From the NCBI RefSeq assembly GCF_963082655.1, contig NC_081552.1, positions 127,443,494-127,507,493 of the forward strand: DNA of 64,000 nucleotides. Reading direction: 5' to 3'. Source of the DNA: Stomoxys calcitrans (taxonomy: Eukaryota > Arthropoda > Insecta > Diptera > Muscidae). The notes under the pieces were generated by a model. That model was not told where the DNA came from. It saw only the letters and a program-made list of their open reading frames with translations, and did not search any database. Positions 1 through 11,559 of this stretch are shown in pieces (position 1 is the first letter of the stretch; every line of letters starts with the position of its first letter). A program made the position numbers and the translations under genes.

Positions 1-330
1 GGTAAGGAGGAGGGTCCGCTCCGCCTTCAGATATCAAAACTGTCCAAAATTAGGTTTAATTTGACATAGGATAGGTTAGGTTAGGTTTAAGTGGCAGTCT
101 GTCATCAGACTCACTTAAACGTTTTCGTCCATTGTGATACCACAGGAACAGAAGAAGGAAGATGCCTTCTAGTTCCTACCCTTGAACCATGCATATCTCT
201 TTAAAAAGCCCAATAACTTGCGAATGGTCACATTCGCTAAATCAGACAGGTTCTCAAAGAAATGAGAAGCTATAGTGGAACTCCTTCTGCAAAATTCGTT
301 GCTGGCAACCTTGAGTCCGTCAGCCATTTT
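1..330 (-). mobile_element. 3' end of a decayed LINE (C-terminus plus 3' UTR)
   Basis: Read on the minus strand, the translation gives a C-terminal tail (ASHFFENLSDLANVTIR) followed by a 3' UTR that ends in CCTAACCTAACC-like sequence near position 75. The same tail and UTR occur in forward orientation at 30959-31318, which shows this is a dispersed repeat. Compared with that copy, the Cys/His knuckle just before the tail has been deleted. Bases 1-70 are a separate GC-rich scrap resembling family B. It is a dead fragment with no open frame of useful length. Confidence 0.6.
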
Positions 331-339
331 GTTCCTTCT

Positions 340-1150
340 GTTCGGATGCAGCTTGAGGTTTGATATTCGGCATGTAGGTACAACTAAGATATATATACGA
401 TGCGCGATTAAATGTTCTTTTAAAAATTGGTAAAATTTGAAACTTTCTGTACAGATCAGGTCTGAAATTTGGCATGTATGTCCAACTAAGAAATATATGA
501 TGGGTGGCGAAATAATCTATTCACCATTCGAACATTTTTGTTTCATTTGGTACTTTATTTATATTGTAGATGGAGATAGAGGTCCGAAATTTGATATATA
601 GGTACAACTAAGAGATAAATGATTAAATAATCTATTCAAAGTTCGTACATTTTGGTATGAAAATTGGTAAAATTTTGTACTTTCTCTTCAAATGGAGTTT
701 GAGGTTTGAAATTTGGATGTATGTCCAACTAAGAAATATATGATGGGAGACCAAAATGTTCTTTGAAAAATCGCAACATTTTGGTACCATTTGGTATTTT
801 CTGTTCAGATGGAGCTAGAGGTCTGATATGTGGCATGTAAGTCCAACTACGTAATATATGTTTGGTGACTAAATGATCTATTAAAAATTTTTACATTTTG
901 GTACCATTTAGTACTTTATTTTCAGATGGAGCTAGAGGTGTAAAATTTGGCATGCAGGTACAGCTAGGGAAAATATGATGGGCGACTAAATGATCTATTC
1001 ACAACTAGCACATTTTGGTACCATTTGGTACATTCCTTACAGATGGAGCTTGAGGTCTGAAATTTGGCATAAAGGTACAAAAATGAAATATATGATGGGT
1101 GACTAAATGGTCCATCAAAATGCGTACATTCTGGAGCCAAAAAGTGCAAA
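340..1150. repeat. Diverged tandem repeat, about 115-bp unit, seven copies
   Basis: The phrase 'ggtctgaaatttggcatgta' recurs with changes at about 356, 467, 579, 704, 820, 937 and 1051, so the period is 111-125 bp. Each unit carries 'aactaagaaatatatgatggg' and 'cattttggtaccatttggtac' blocks. There is no coding sense in either strand. Related units in the opposite orientation are at 29716-30258. Bases 1150-1320 hold nothing I recognise. Confidence 0.7.
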
Positions 1151-1322
1151 ATAGTATGAAACAGCTTTTATTCGCCTACGGCGAGTGGTGACCGCTTATA
1201 TTAGTCAATTTGATAAATATTATCGCAGTCTTGACAAAAATACGACATATAGAAATAAAACGTACCAACTGTGGTCAAATTCGTACCTTGAAGGAATATA
1301 TTGGCCAACTATAAGATATTTT

Positions 1323-2542
1323 TATACCCTCCACCATAAGATGGGGGGTATACTAATATCGTCATTCTGTTTGTAACTATTCGAAATATTCGTCTGAGAC
1401 CCCATAAATTATATATATTCTTGATCGTCGTGACATTTTATGTCGATCTAGCCATGTCCGTCCGTCCGTCCGTCCGTCTGTCTGTCGAAAGCACGCTAAC
1501 TTCCGAAGGAGTAAAGCAAGCCGCTTGAAATTTTGCACAAATACTTCTTATTAGTGTAGGTCGGTTGGTATTGTAAATGGGCCAAATCGGTCCATGTTTT
1601 GATATAGCTGTCATATAAACCGATCATAGGTCTTGACTTCTTGAGCCTCTAGAGGGAGCAATTCTTATCCGATTTAAATGAATTTCGGCACGACGTGTTT
1701 TGTTATGATATCCAACAACTGTGCCAAATATGATTCAAATCGTTCCATAACCTGATATAGCTGCCATATAAACCGATCTTGGGTCTTGACTTCTTGAGCC
1801 TCTAGAGTGCGCAATAAACCGATCTTGGGTCTTGACTTCTTGAGCGTCTAGAGGGCGCAATTTTTATCCGATTTATATGAATTTCGGCACGACGTGTTTT
1901 GTTATGATATCCAACAACTGTGCCAAATATGGTTCAAATCGGTCCATAACCTTATATAGCTGCCACATAAACCGATCTTGGGTCTTGACTTCTTAAGCCT
2001 CTAGAGTGCGCAATTCTTATCCGATTTGAATGAATTTTGGCACGACGTGTTTTGTTATGATATCCAACAACTGTGCCAAGAATGGTTCAAATCGGTCCAT
2101 AACCTGATATAACTGTCATATAAACCGATCTGGGATCTTGACTTCTTGAGCCTGTAGAGGTCGCAATTATTATTCGATTTGCCTGAAATTTTGTACGACG
2201 GATTCTCTCATGTCCGTCAACATACGAGTTTATTATGGTCTGAATCGGTCTATAGCCTGATACAGCTCCCATATAAATCGATCTCTCTATTTTACTTCTT
2301 GATTCTTTTTTTCTTCAATTCTTATTCGAATTGGATGACATTTTATACAGGTCTCCAACATATAATTTAATTGTGGTCCAAACCGGACCATATCTTGATA
2401 TCGCTCTAATAGCAGAGCAAATCTTTTCTTATATCCTGTTTTGCCTAAGAAGATATGCCGGAAAAAGAACTCGACAAATGCGATCCATGGTGGAGGGTAT
2501 ATAATATTCGGCCCGGCCGAACTTAGCACGCTTTTACTTGTT
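1323..2542 (+). mobile_element. HINE/DINE-1-like element, subfamily A1, full length
   Basis: It starts at TATACCCTCCACCAT and forms a terminal hairpin with the GGGGGGTATAC that follows. Next come the block CCCCATAAATTATATATATT, the GTCGATCTAGCCATGTCCGT block, a (GTCC)n tract, and several units of about 150 bp built on 'gatatagctgccatataaaccgatc'. It ends with the hairpin TTCGGCCCGGCCGAA and ACGCTTTTACTTGTT. The order matches what I recall of DINE-1 (non-autonomous Helentron relatives) in Drosophila: a conserved 5' block, central tandem repeats and a 3' hairpin. Short ORFs inside it are accidental. The family name is from memory; the ends and repeats are seen directly. Confidence 0.7.
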
Positions 2543-2544
2543 TT

Positions 2545-3459
2545 CGTATATTAAGGTTCTGCCCCACCTTAATACCTACCAAACATATATTTAGTCCAAT
2601 CACGACAATATGGGACTCAAATGAAAGGTATTTAGGATAAGAAAACGTATCTGATATCCAATTGTCGGACGAAATGCTAGGGGGACCACCCAAGCCCCAA
2701 AGCACCCCTAAATCGGACATATTTACCCACCATGTCAATGTGGAGCTTAAATGAAAGGTATTGGGGGGTAGAGCAAGAATTGATACACATTTTCGTAAGA
2801 ATGGATACCCAAAGTACCCCACAAACAGCAATTTTTTAGTTACCATCGCAATATGGGGCTCAAATAAAGGTATTTAGGAGTAGAATGCGAATTTGATATC
2901 CAAATGTAGGACCATGTATTTAGGGCATCACCCCTTTCCCAAAGCACCCCCAAAGGAAAAAAAAATTTTCAACCATGCCAATATGTGGCTCAAATGAAAA
3001 GTATTTGAGATTAGAAAACGAATTTGATATCCTATTTTGGGACCATGTGTTTGGGGAACGCCTCATCCTGTAAACTCCTTTTAAGGCAATGGCAATATGG
3101 GGTTTAAATAAATGGTATTTGAGAGAAGAGCACGATGCTGATATTTTTTGGGGCCAAGTATCTGGGGGACCACCTCTCTCCCTAAAACACCACTAAATCA
3201 GACATCATGAGAATATCGCGCTGAAATGAAGTATTTTAAGAATAGAGTAGACCTTACATCCAAACTTAAATTCGTAGACCAACACCTGGGATTCAGATAA
3301 AGGGACTTAAATTGTTAAACTGTCAGTCAAGCGATATATTATTTTCGTAGCATGGTATTTCACTAAAAAATCTTTAATTGTCGAAAATAAATATTCCAAG
3401 GAAACTTTTGTTTCATATAAAGTAAAAGAAGGCGCAGCGGAGCGGCCCGGGTCAGCTAG
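2545..3459 (+). mobile_element. Family B repeat, probable non-autonomous Helitron
   Basis: Units of about 120 bp carry 'ctcaaatgaaaggtattt', then a stretch like 'gaatttgatatccaaatgt', then runs of C from a 'ggaccacc...caaaacacccc' block. The right end reads GGCCCGGGTCAGCTAG followed by T, with the same end at 16226. A CTAG-T end preceded by a GC-rich hairpin-prone stretch is what canonical Helitrons show, hence the call. There is no Rep/helicase coding sequence and the left end is not defined here. Confidence 0.5.
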
Positions 3460-3468
3460 TCTATCTAT

Positions 3469-3700
3469 GACAAGTAAAAAGGCGTTAAGTTCGACCGGGC
3501 CGAACTTTGGATACCCACCACCTCGGGTATATATGTAAACCACCTTTCATCAACATCCAGCAAAAATTACATGCCTTATGTCCCATAGCAGTTATATCGA
3601 AATATGATCGGATTTGGACCAAATTCTAATAAGTACAAGTCATTGTTCAATTATGTATAACAAAATGTTGGTCCTTTTAGCTATATCTATATATTTTATT
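3469..3700 (-). mobile_element. HINE fragment, subfamily A2, hairpin end only
   Basis: It begins with ACAAGTAAAAAGGCGTTAAG and the hairpin TTCGACCGGGCCGAA, in which one stem base is mutated, then the A2 motif TACCCACCACC. It is cut off after about 230 bp at the 'tagctatatct' region. It lies only 10 bp past the CTAG end of the family B element to its left. Confidence 0.7.
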
Positions 3701-4068
3701 TTTTTTAAAGGATACATTAAAAACTTAAAGTGAATTGTTTAATACTTCCATGCCGTTTTCTATTATTGGTGTATCTGGTAATATCATTGAAAGACAGCAA
3801 GAAGACTACGATAGTCTTCAATAACCTAATTTTAGAAAATTTTGCTGCCATTAGGAGAGTGGAAATCAGATATGATTTTTCTAGATTTTGATATGGTGAA
3901 GAGCGTTAATCTCAAGATACAAGCTGCTTCAGTAAGAGGTATTAAAATATAGATCGTAATTCTCATCCGATCATCTTTAAATTTGATGCAGACTTCTTTT
4001 CTACCCAAGAGATAAAGCCTATTGAAAATGAAATAAATTGGGTCTGTTTTAGATATAGCATATATATA
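3700..4068. other. No recognisable feature
   Basis: This is AT-rich sequence with no open frame of interest and no match to the other repeats in the window. Confidence 0.5.
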
Positions 4069-4590
4069 TAAAGGGTGATTTTTTTGAGGTTAGGATTTTC
4101 ATGCATTAGTATTTGACAGATCACGTGGGATTTCAGACATGGTGTCAAAGAGAAAGATGCTCAGTATGCTTTGACATTTCATCATGAATAGACTTACTAA
4201 CGAGCAACGCTTGCAAATCATTGAATTTTATTACCAAAATCAGTGTTCGGTTCGAAATGTGTTCAAATTTTGACAAATTTTGTTCAGCGATGAGGCTCAT
4301 TTCTGGTTGAATGGCTACGTAAATAAGCAAAATTGCCGCATTTGGAGTGAAGAGCAACCAGAAGCCGTTCAAGAACTGCCCATGCATCCCGGAAAATGCA
4401 CTGTTTGGTGTGGTTTGTACGCTGGTGGAATCATTGGACCGTATTTTTTCAAAGATGCTGTTGGACGCAACGTTACGGTGAATGAACACATTTCGAACCG
4501 AACACTGATTTTGGTAATAAAATTCAATGATTTGCAATCGTTGCTCGTTAGTAAGTCTATTCATGATGAAATGTCAAAGCATACGCATTT
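4069..4590 (+). mobile_element. Foldback derivative of a Tc1/mariner transposon
   Basis: The left terminus is TA followed by AAGGGTGATTTTTTTGAGG. About 110 bp in is the start of a transposase helix-turn-helix region (MNRLTNEQRLQIIEFYYQN). The frame then jumps to the catalytic core, where FSDEAHFWLNGYVNKQN carries the first catalytic Asp, followed by VWCGLYAGGIIGPYFFKD. From about 4482 the HTH-coding segment returns in inverted orientation. Both arms therefore derive from the transposon's 5' region. The right terminus is lost. No functional transposase is possible. Confidence 0.75.
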
Positions 4591-4990
4591 ATATACGTAT
4601 GTTCGTCCGATTTGCGATTATATTGCAATAAAGTGGTCATTTGTACATCGATTCTCACTTATTTGACACAAAGGTTCATCAATTTTATGACTCTTAAGAT
4701 CACTTTTCACAGAAATCGGTTCAGATTTAAATATAACTCCCATGTACATATATTTCTTGAGTCTTTCTTTGATCTTCCCTAAATGTTGCACTATGGCTTT
4801 TATGTGTTCGGATATTGGTCGTAACCAGTCCAGATTTAGATATAGGTCCTACGTACATACAAATGGTCGTCCAATTTAAGGTATTGTTGCATTAATATGG
4901 CCATTTACAACTGATTTTCGCGAAATTTGGCACCTTGTTTTTTGATGCCTCTTGATATTACGGCTGAAATCGGTCAAAGCCGCTTCTGAT
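4590..4990 (+). repeat. Very degraded A-type HINE units
   Basis: Phrases such as 'cggttcagatttaaatataactcccat' and 'cgaaatttggcac' recall the tandem units of A1/A2 HINEs, but spacing and termini are gone. Confidence 0.4.
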
Positions 4991-4994
4991 TTAA

Positions 4995-6370
4995 AACAAG
5001 TAAAAAGGCGTTAAGTTCGGCCGGGCCGAACTTTGGATACCCACCACCTCGGGTATATATATAAACCACCTTTCATCAAAATTCGGTGAAAATTTCATAC
5101 CTTATGTCCCATATCAGTTTTATCAAAATAGGTTCCGATTTGGACCAAATACTAATAAGTATACTAGCTAAATCTTAAAATAAACCGATCTGAACTATAT
5201 ACGACACGGATGTCGAAAAGTCTAATGTAAGACACTGTGTCAAACTTCAGTGAAATCGGATTATAAATGCGCCTTTTATGGGGTCAAGACTTTAAATAGA
5301 GATATTGCTCTACATTGCAGCTATATCCAAATCTGGACCGATTTGGGACAAGTTGCATAAAAATGTTGAAGAGCCTAATACAAAGCACTGTCCCAAATTT
5401 CGGCGAAATCGGACAATAAATGCGCCTTTTATGGGCCAAGACTTTAAATCGAGATATCGGTCTTTATGGCAGCTACATCCAAATCTGGACCGATCTGTGC
5501 GATATTGCAGAAGTATGTCAAAGACCTTAACCTAACTTACTGTCCCAAATTTCGGCGACATCGGACAATAAATGAGCATTTTATGGGCACAAAACCATAA
5601 ATCAAGAAATCGGTCTATATGGCAGCTATATCCAAATCTGAACCGATCTGGGCCAAATTGAAGAAAGATGTCGAAGGGGCTAACACAACTCATTGTCCCA
5701 AATTTTAGCAAAATCGGATAATAAATGTGGGTTTTATGGGACTAACACCATAAATCGGAGGATCGGTCTATATGGCAGCTATATCCAAATCTGGACCGAT
5801 CTGAGCTAAATTGACGGAGGATGTCGACGGGCCTAACACAATTCACTGTTTCGAATTTCAGCAAAATCGGATAATAAATGTGGCTTTTATGGGCCTAAGA
5901 CCCAAAATCGGAGGATCGGTCTATATGGCAGCTATATCCAAATCTTAACCGATCTAGGCCAAATTAACGGAGGAAGTCGAAGGGCCTAACACAACTCACT
6001 GTCCCAAATTTCAGCAAAATCGGATAATAAATGTGGCTTTTATTGGCCTAAGACCCTAAATCGGCGGATCGGTCTATATGGGGGCTATATCAAGATATAG
6101 TCCGATATAGCCCATCTTCGAACTTAACCTGCTTATGGACAAAAAAAGACTCTGTGCAAAATTTCAGCTCAATATCTCTATTTTTAAAGACTGTAGCGTG
6201 ATTTCAACAGACAGACGGACAGACGGACGGACATGTCTAGATCGTCTTAGATTTTTACGCTGATCAAGAATATATATACTTTGTAGGGTCGGAAATGGAT
6301 ATTTCGATGTGTTGCAAATGGAATGACAAAATGAATATACCTCCATCCTTCGGTGGTGGGTATAAAAATG
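4995..6370 (-). mobile_element. HINE element, subfamily A2, full length
   Basis: The hairpin terminus is at 4995-5030 (stem-loop TTCGGCCGGGCCGAA at 5016-5030). About six units of 150 bp follow ('tatggcagctatatccaaatctggaccgat'), then the GACAGACGGAC tract near 6210, the 'gatcaagaatatatata' block, and the TATACCC-type end at about 6370. The 12-base motif ATACCCACCACC at 5037-5048 is matched in inverse by GGTGGTGGGTAT at 6352-6363, a sub-terminal inverted repeat. It is the best A2 reference copy in the window. Confidence 0.75.
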
Positions 6371-7515
6371 AAATTGTTGCGTGTTGTTTGTTTGTTGTTT
6401 GTCTTTTCCGTATAGACTCAAAACGGCTGAAGTGATTTTCATGAAATTTTTACAGATTGCAGAGTTTGGATCACCGGTGAAAATAGGGTACAATGCGAAG
6501 GGAGGCGGACCCATACCCCTATTTTCAAAAACGCAAGATCTCGGAGATGCGTTCCCCGATTTAAGCGAAATTTTGTATGTCAACTTATGGTACCCCAAAA
6601 ACACGAAATTGGTATACAATTTTTGGGTCAAATAACTTGACGGGACGACCCATCCCAAAAACCCACCCGGACATGTTTACCGAAAAGGACAATATGTGTA
6701 GCAAATGGAAGGTATTAAAGAGTACAGTACGAACTAGGTATACAAATTTCACCCAAAGTGTTAGGGACCTCCCTGAAAAACCCCCCAACAGGACTCTTTC
6801 ACCACTTTGGGCAATATAGGTATCAAATGAAAGGTATGTAAAAGTAAAATACAAATCTGACGTAAAAACTTATTCCTTGGTGTCGTAGGCGCCCCCACCC
6901 ACCCAAAAACCCCCAACAGGACATATTTACCGATTGGGACACTATGGGTATGAAATGAAAGGTATTTAGAACTTGAATACACATCTGTTATAAGAATTTC
7001 GTCCAAGGTGTCTATGGGGCTTCCCCAAACCCCTTAAAAGGGCATGAATATCCAACGTCACAAAGTGGGTAACAAATGAAAGGTCTTTGGGAATTGACTG
7101 CGAATCCGGTATGCATATTTCGGATGGAGTCTGGGACCGGTCCACCCACTAAATATCCTTCAATAGTACGTGTAGTTCGAGCGGGATAATATGTGAACTA
7201 CAAGAAGGGTCTATATCAGTAGAGTTCGAATCTAATGTTGATATAAGGATTTAAGAATCTGGGTCACGTCCAGCCGTCTTGCCGTTCAGCAGGACAAGTT
7301 TATCGCGACAATGAAGGACTGAAATAAATTGTCTTTTGGGTCTTAGCGTCGGGGAGAGCGTCCCTCTCCTCCCAATAAAGACAACACCAAACTGTCATGT
7401 AGGACGACCGAGAATATATTGTACTCAAATGAAAGGATGTATCAAAGTGCAATAAGTATTTGTTCACATTTAACCGTCAAATTGGGATAGATACAGGTGG
7501 ACTTACGGATCTTTA
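6371..7515 (+). mobile_element. Family B repeat, left part
   Basis: It opens with a 'gtttgtttgttgtttgtct...gtatagactcaaaacggctgaa' region that recurs at about 19590, so this may be the true left end of family B. Units with 'caaatgaaaggtatt' follow at about 6825, 6952 and 7073. The CTAG right end is missing. It abuts the degraded hairpin terminus of the next HINE. Confidence 0.5.
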
Positions 7516-7517
7516 AC

Positions 7518-10500
7518 AAGTAAGAGCGTCCTAAGTTCGGATGCGGTTCTATGCGCGGTATCTCTTTTTATAACCTCCACCATAAGATGGGGGGTATACT
7601 AATTTCGTCATTCTGTTTGTAACTACTCGAAATATTCGTCTGAGACCCCATAAAGTATATATATTCTTGATCGTCGTGACATTTTATGTCGATCTAGCCA
7701 TGTCCGTCCGTCTGTCCGTCCGTCCGTCCGTCTGTCTGTTGAAAGCACGCTAACTTCCGAAGGAGTAAAGCTAGCCGCTTGAAATTTTGCACAAATACTT
7801 CTTATTAGTGTAGGTCGGTTGGTATTGTAAATGGGCCATATCGGTCCATGTTTTGATATAGCTGCCATATAAACCGATCTTGGGTCTTGACTTCTTGAGC
7901 CTCTAGAGTGCGCAATTCTTATCCAATTGGGATGAAATTTTGCACGACGTATTTTGTTCTGATATCCAACAACTGTGCCAAGTATGGTTCAAATCGGTTT
8001 ATAACCTGATATAGCTCCCATATAAACCGATCTTGGGTCTTGATTTCTTGAGCCTCTAGAGTGCGCAATTCTTATCCGATTGAAATGAAATTTTGCACGA
8101 CGTGTTTTGTTATTATATCCAACAACTGTGCCAAGTATGGTTCAAATCGGTTCATAACCTGATATAGCTGCCATATAAACCGATCTTGGGTCTTGACTTC
8201 TTGAGCCTCTAGAGGGCGCAATTCTTATCCGATTGGAATGGAATTTCGCACGACGTGTTTTGTTATGATATTAAACAAATGCGCCTAGTATGGTTCAAAT
8301 CGGTCCATAACCTGATATAGCTGCCATATAAACCGATCTTGGGTCTTGATTTCTTGAGCCTCTAGAGTGCGCAATTCTTATCCGATTGAAACGAAATTTT
8401 GCACGACGTGTTTCGTTATTATATCCAGGAACTGTGCCAAGTATGGTTCAAATCGGTCCATAACCTGATATAGCTGCCATATAAACCGATCTTGGGTCTT
8501 GACTTCTTGAGCCTCTAGAGGGCGCAATTCTCATCCGATTGGAATGGAATTTCGCACGACGTGTTTTGTTATGATACCCAATAACTGTGCAAAGTATGGT
8601 TTAAATCGGTCTATAACCTGATATAGCTGGCATATAAACCGATCTTGGGTCTTGACTTCTTGAGGGCACAATTCTTATCCGATTTGAATGAATTTTTGTA
8701 CGAAGTATTTCGTTACGATATCCAACAACTGTGCCAAGTATGGTTGAAATCGGTTCATAACCTGATATAGCTGTCATATAAACAGATCTGGGGATTTGAC
8801 TTCTTGAGCTTCTAGAGGGCGCAATTCCTATCCGATGTGGCTGAAATTTTGCATGACGTATTTTATTTTTACTTTCAACAACTGTGTCAAATAAGGTTGA
8901 AATAGGTTCATAACCTGATATAGCTGCCATATAAACTGATCTGGGATCTTGACTTCTCGACCCCTAGAGGTCGCAATTATTATCCGATATGCCTGAAATT
9001 TTGTACGATGGATCCTCTCATGACCATCAACAAACGTGTTTATTATGGTCTGAATCGGTCTATAGCCCGATACAGATCCCATATAAATCGTTCTCTCTAT
9101 TTTACTTCGTGAGCCCCAATGGGCGCAATTCTTATACGAATTGGCTGAAATTTTACACAGGTCTCCAACATATAATTTAATTGTGGTCCGAACCGGACCA
9201 TAATTGATATCGTTTTAATAGCAGAGCAACTCTTTTCTTATATCCTTTTTTGCCAAAGAAGAAATGCCGGGAAAAGAACTCGATAAATGCGATCCATGGT
9301 GGAGGGTATATAAGATTCGGCCCGGCCGAACTTAACACGCTTTTACTTGTTAGTTCTATGCGCGGTATCTCTTTTTAGACAAACATAGAATATTGAATAA
9401 GAACTGTTATCCTATTGGAGCTATATCAAGTTATAGTCCGATTCGGACCATAAATGAATGCTGATTGACATTGTAGAAGTCATTGTGTAATATTTCAGTT
9501 CATTCGGATAAGAATTGCGCCTTGTAGGGGCTCAAGAAGCAAAATCGGGAGATAGGTTTATATAAGAGCTGTATCAAGCTATTGATCGATTCAAACCATA
9601 CTAGACACGTATGTTGAAGGTCATGAGAGAAGCCCTTGTACAAAATTTCAGCCAAATCGGATGAGAATTGCGCCCTCTAGAGGTTCAAGAAGTCAAGATC
9701 CCAGATCGGTTTATATGGCAGCTATATCAGGTTCTATATCGATTTACGCCATACTTAGCACAGTTATTGGAAGTCATAACAAAACACCTCATGCAAAATT
9801 TCAGCCAAATCGGATGAGAATTGCGCCCTCAATTGGCTCAAGAAGTCAAGATCCAAGATCGGTTTATATGACAGCTATACCAGATTATGAACCGATTTGA
9901 ATCATACTTACACAGTTGTTGAAAGTAATACCAAAACACTACGTGCAAAATTTCAGTTAAATCGGACGATAATTGCGCCCTCTAGAGGTTCAAGAACTCA
10001 AGACCCAAGATCGGTTAATATGTCAGCTATATCAGGTTATGGACCGATTTTAACCATACTTGGCACAATTGTTGGATATCATACCAAAACACGTCGTGCA
10101 AAATTTCATTCAAATCGGATAATAATTGCGCACTCTAGAGGCTCAAGAAGTCAAGACCCAAGATCGGTTTATATGGCAGCTATATCAGGTTATGGACCGA
10201 TTTTAACCATACTTAGCACAGTTGTTGGATATCATAAAAAACACGTCGTGCAAAATTTCATTCAAATCGGATAAGAATTGCGCACTCTAGAGGCTCAAGA
10301 AGTCAAGACCCAAGATCGGTTTATATGGCAGCTATATCAAAACATGGACCGATATGGCCCATTTACAAGGATGTCGAAGGGCCTTATATAACTCACTGAC
10401 CCGAATTTCAGCAAAATTGGATAATAACTGTGGCTTTTATGGGCCTAAGACCCTAAATCGGCCGATCGGTCTATTCTGCAAAATTTCAGCTCAATACCTC

Positions 10501-10690
10501 TATTTTTGAAGACTGTAGCGTGATTTCAACAGACAGACGGACAGACGGACGGACATGTCTAGATTGTCTTAGATTTTTACGCTGATCAAGAATATATATA
10601 ATTCATAGGGTCGGAAATGGATATTTCGATGTGTTTCAAACGGAATGGCAAAATGAATATACACCCATCCTTCGGTGGTGGGTATAAAAA
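7518..10690 (-). mobile_element. Chimeric HINE: A1 hairpin end, A2 TATACCC end
   Basis: It starts with AACAAGTAAGAGCGTCCTAAG, a mutated A1 hairpin terminus, and is split by a nested element (7569-9351). It resumes with A1 units ('gcgccctctagaggctcaagaagtcaag'). Near 10355 the units switch to A2 type ('gatgtcgaagggcctta'), and it closes with the A2 terminus GGTGGTGGGTAT at 10674-10685. One element thus carries the ends of two subfamilies. Confidence 0.65.
7569..9351 (+). mobile_element. HINE element, subfamily A1, nested in another HINE
   Basis: It is complete from TATAACCTCCACCAT (one base changed from the usual TATACCC) to TTTTACTTGTT, with about nine 150-bp units, the longest array among the A1 copies here. 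It interrupts the chimeric element at 7518-10690. A perfect 25-bp direct repeat flanks it (7546-7570 and 9353-9377). Confidence 0.75.
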
Positions 10691-10990
10691 TCGTCAAAAG
10701 ATTCCCTATAGAGAGGTTTATTTGTGTGAGAGTTTCAACCAGCGCTTTAAAAACAATTCGTTACAAAGAAGTATTCGTTATAGAGAACTTCATTGTAGAA
10801 AGGTTAAATAAGGTGACAATAGCTGAAATAAAATCTTCAAATCTTCAATTTTATTCGTTATAGAGAACAATTCGTTTTAGGGAAGTCGTAATAGAGAAGT
10901 TCGACTATATTTTCAACTCTGAAAAATGAACATAGTACCACCCATCATTGAGAACAATTCGTTATAGGGAACTTCGTTATAGAAAAACTT
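10691..10990. repeat. Short irregular repeats of 'ttcgttatagagaa'
   Basis: The phrase 'attcgttatagagaac' or a close variant occurs at about 10770, 10854, 10869 and 10957-10983, with decayed copies between. It has no coding sense; two overlapping short open frames here are chance. Confidence 0.45.
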
Positions 10991-11142
10991 TAATGTTTGT
11001 TCTTTACGGATTGAGCTAAAACTATCAAAATTAGGATACAGTTGCGTTTTGACGTTGGGTGTACTATCGGTGGTAGCGAAGCCACCGGGGTTATGCCAGA
11101 CTCTACATATAAACAAGCAAGGATGAGCTTAAGTCGGGCATA

Positions 11143-11165
11143 GGTATCACCAACGTGGTGATACC
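11143..11165. other. Perfect 10-bp hairpin with 3-nt loop
   Basis: GGTATCACCA at 11143-11152 pairs exactly with TGGTGATACC at 11156-11165 across an ACG loop. Just upstream, at 11112, AACAAGCAAGGATGAGCTTAAG looks like a diverged HINE hairpin terminus, so this may be the terminal hairpin of another HINE family. No element body follows that I can recognise. Confidence 0.4.
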
Positions 11166-11222
11166 CTATAGCACATTGGATATGCAGGTTAATTCGTCGA
11201 AAGTAAACTTTGTTTAAATTTA

Positions 11223-11317
11223 AAATTTGAAGATAAAATAGGGTCGGCCTTGTCCTTACGACTCGAACCTGGTGTCTACGCCAGTCATCTGTCTGCTAGT
11301 GGAGCCTGGCGCAATCG
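11223..11317 (-). mobile_element. Inverted scrap of LINE ORF1
   Basis: This stretch is the near-exact reverse complement of 11748-11846, which belongs to the LINE ORF1 copy starting at about 11560. The two arms are about 430 bp apart. Confidence 0.65.
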
Positions 11318-11559
11318 GTTAAGAATCCTTATTCGATTTAAAGGTCCGTCCAAAATATTAAAGTCAAAATATCAAAAATGTGAAACCTTTTACACTTTTT
11401 CCGAAATGGGAAAATTCCTTGGGTTATTATAGGAAAAATTATTATAAAAATACTATTGAAAACTTTTGAAAAAAAAAAAAATATTATTCTGTAGAGTTAA
11501 AGAAGCTCCGAGAGAATTTTCTATATCTAGTAATAGAAAGCTATTTTTGGAGAAATTTT

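Noticed and set aside
4145..4564. 139-codon minus-strand frame starting MNRLTNEQ
   Set aside because: Only its first 30 residues are transposase HTH; the rest is antisense of the transposase core produced by the foldback arrangement.
5750..6100. Regular arrays that could suggest CRISPR
   Set aside because: Units are about 150 bp with no short repeat/unique spacer pattern, and the context is eukaryotic transposons.
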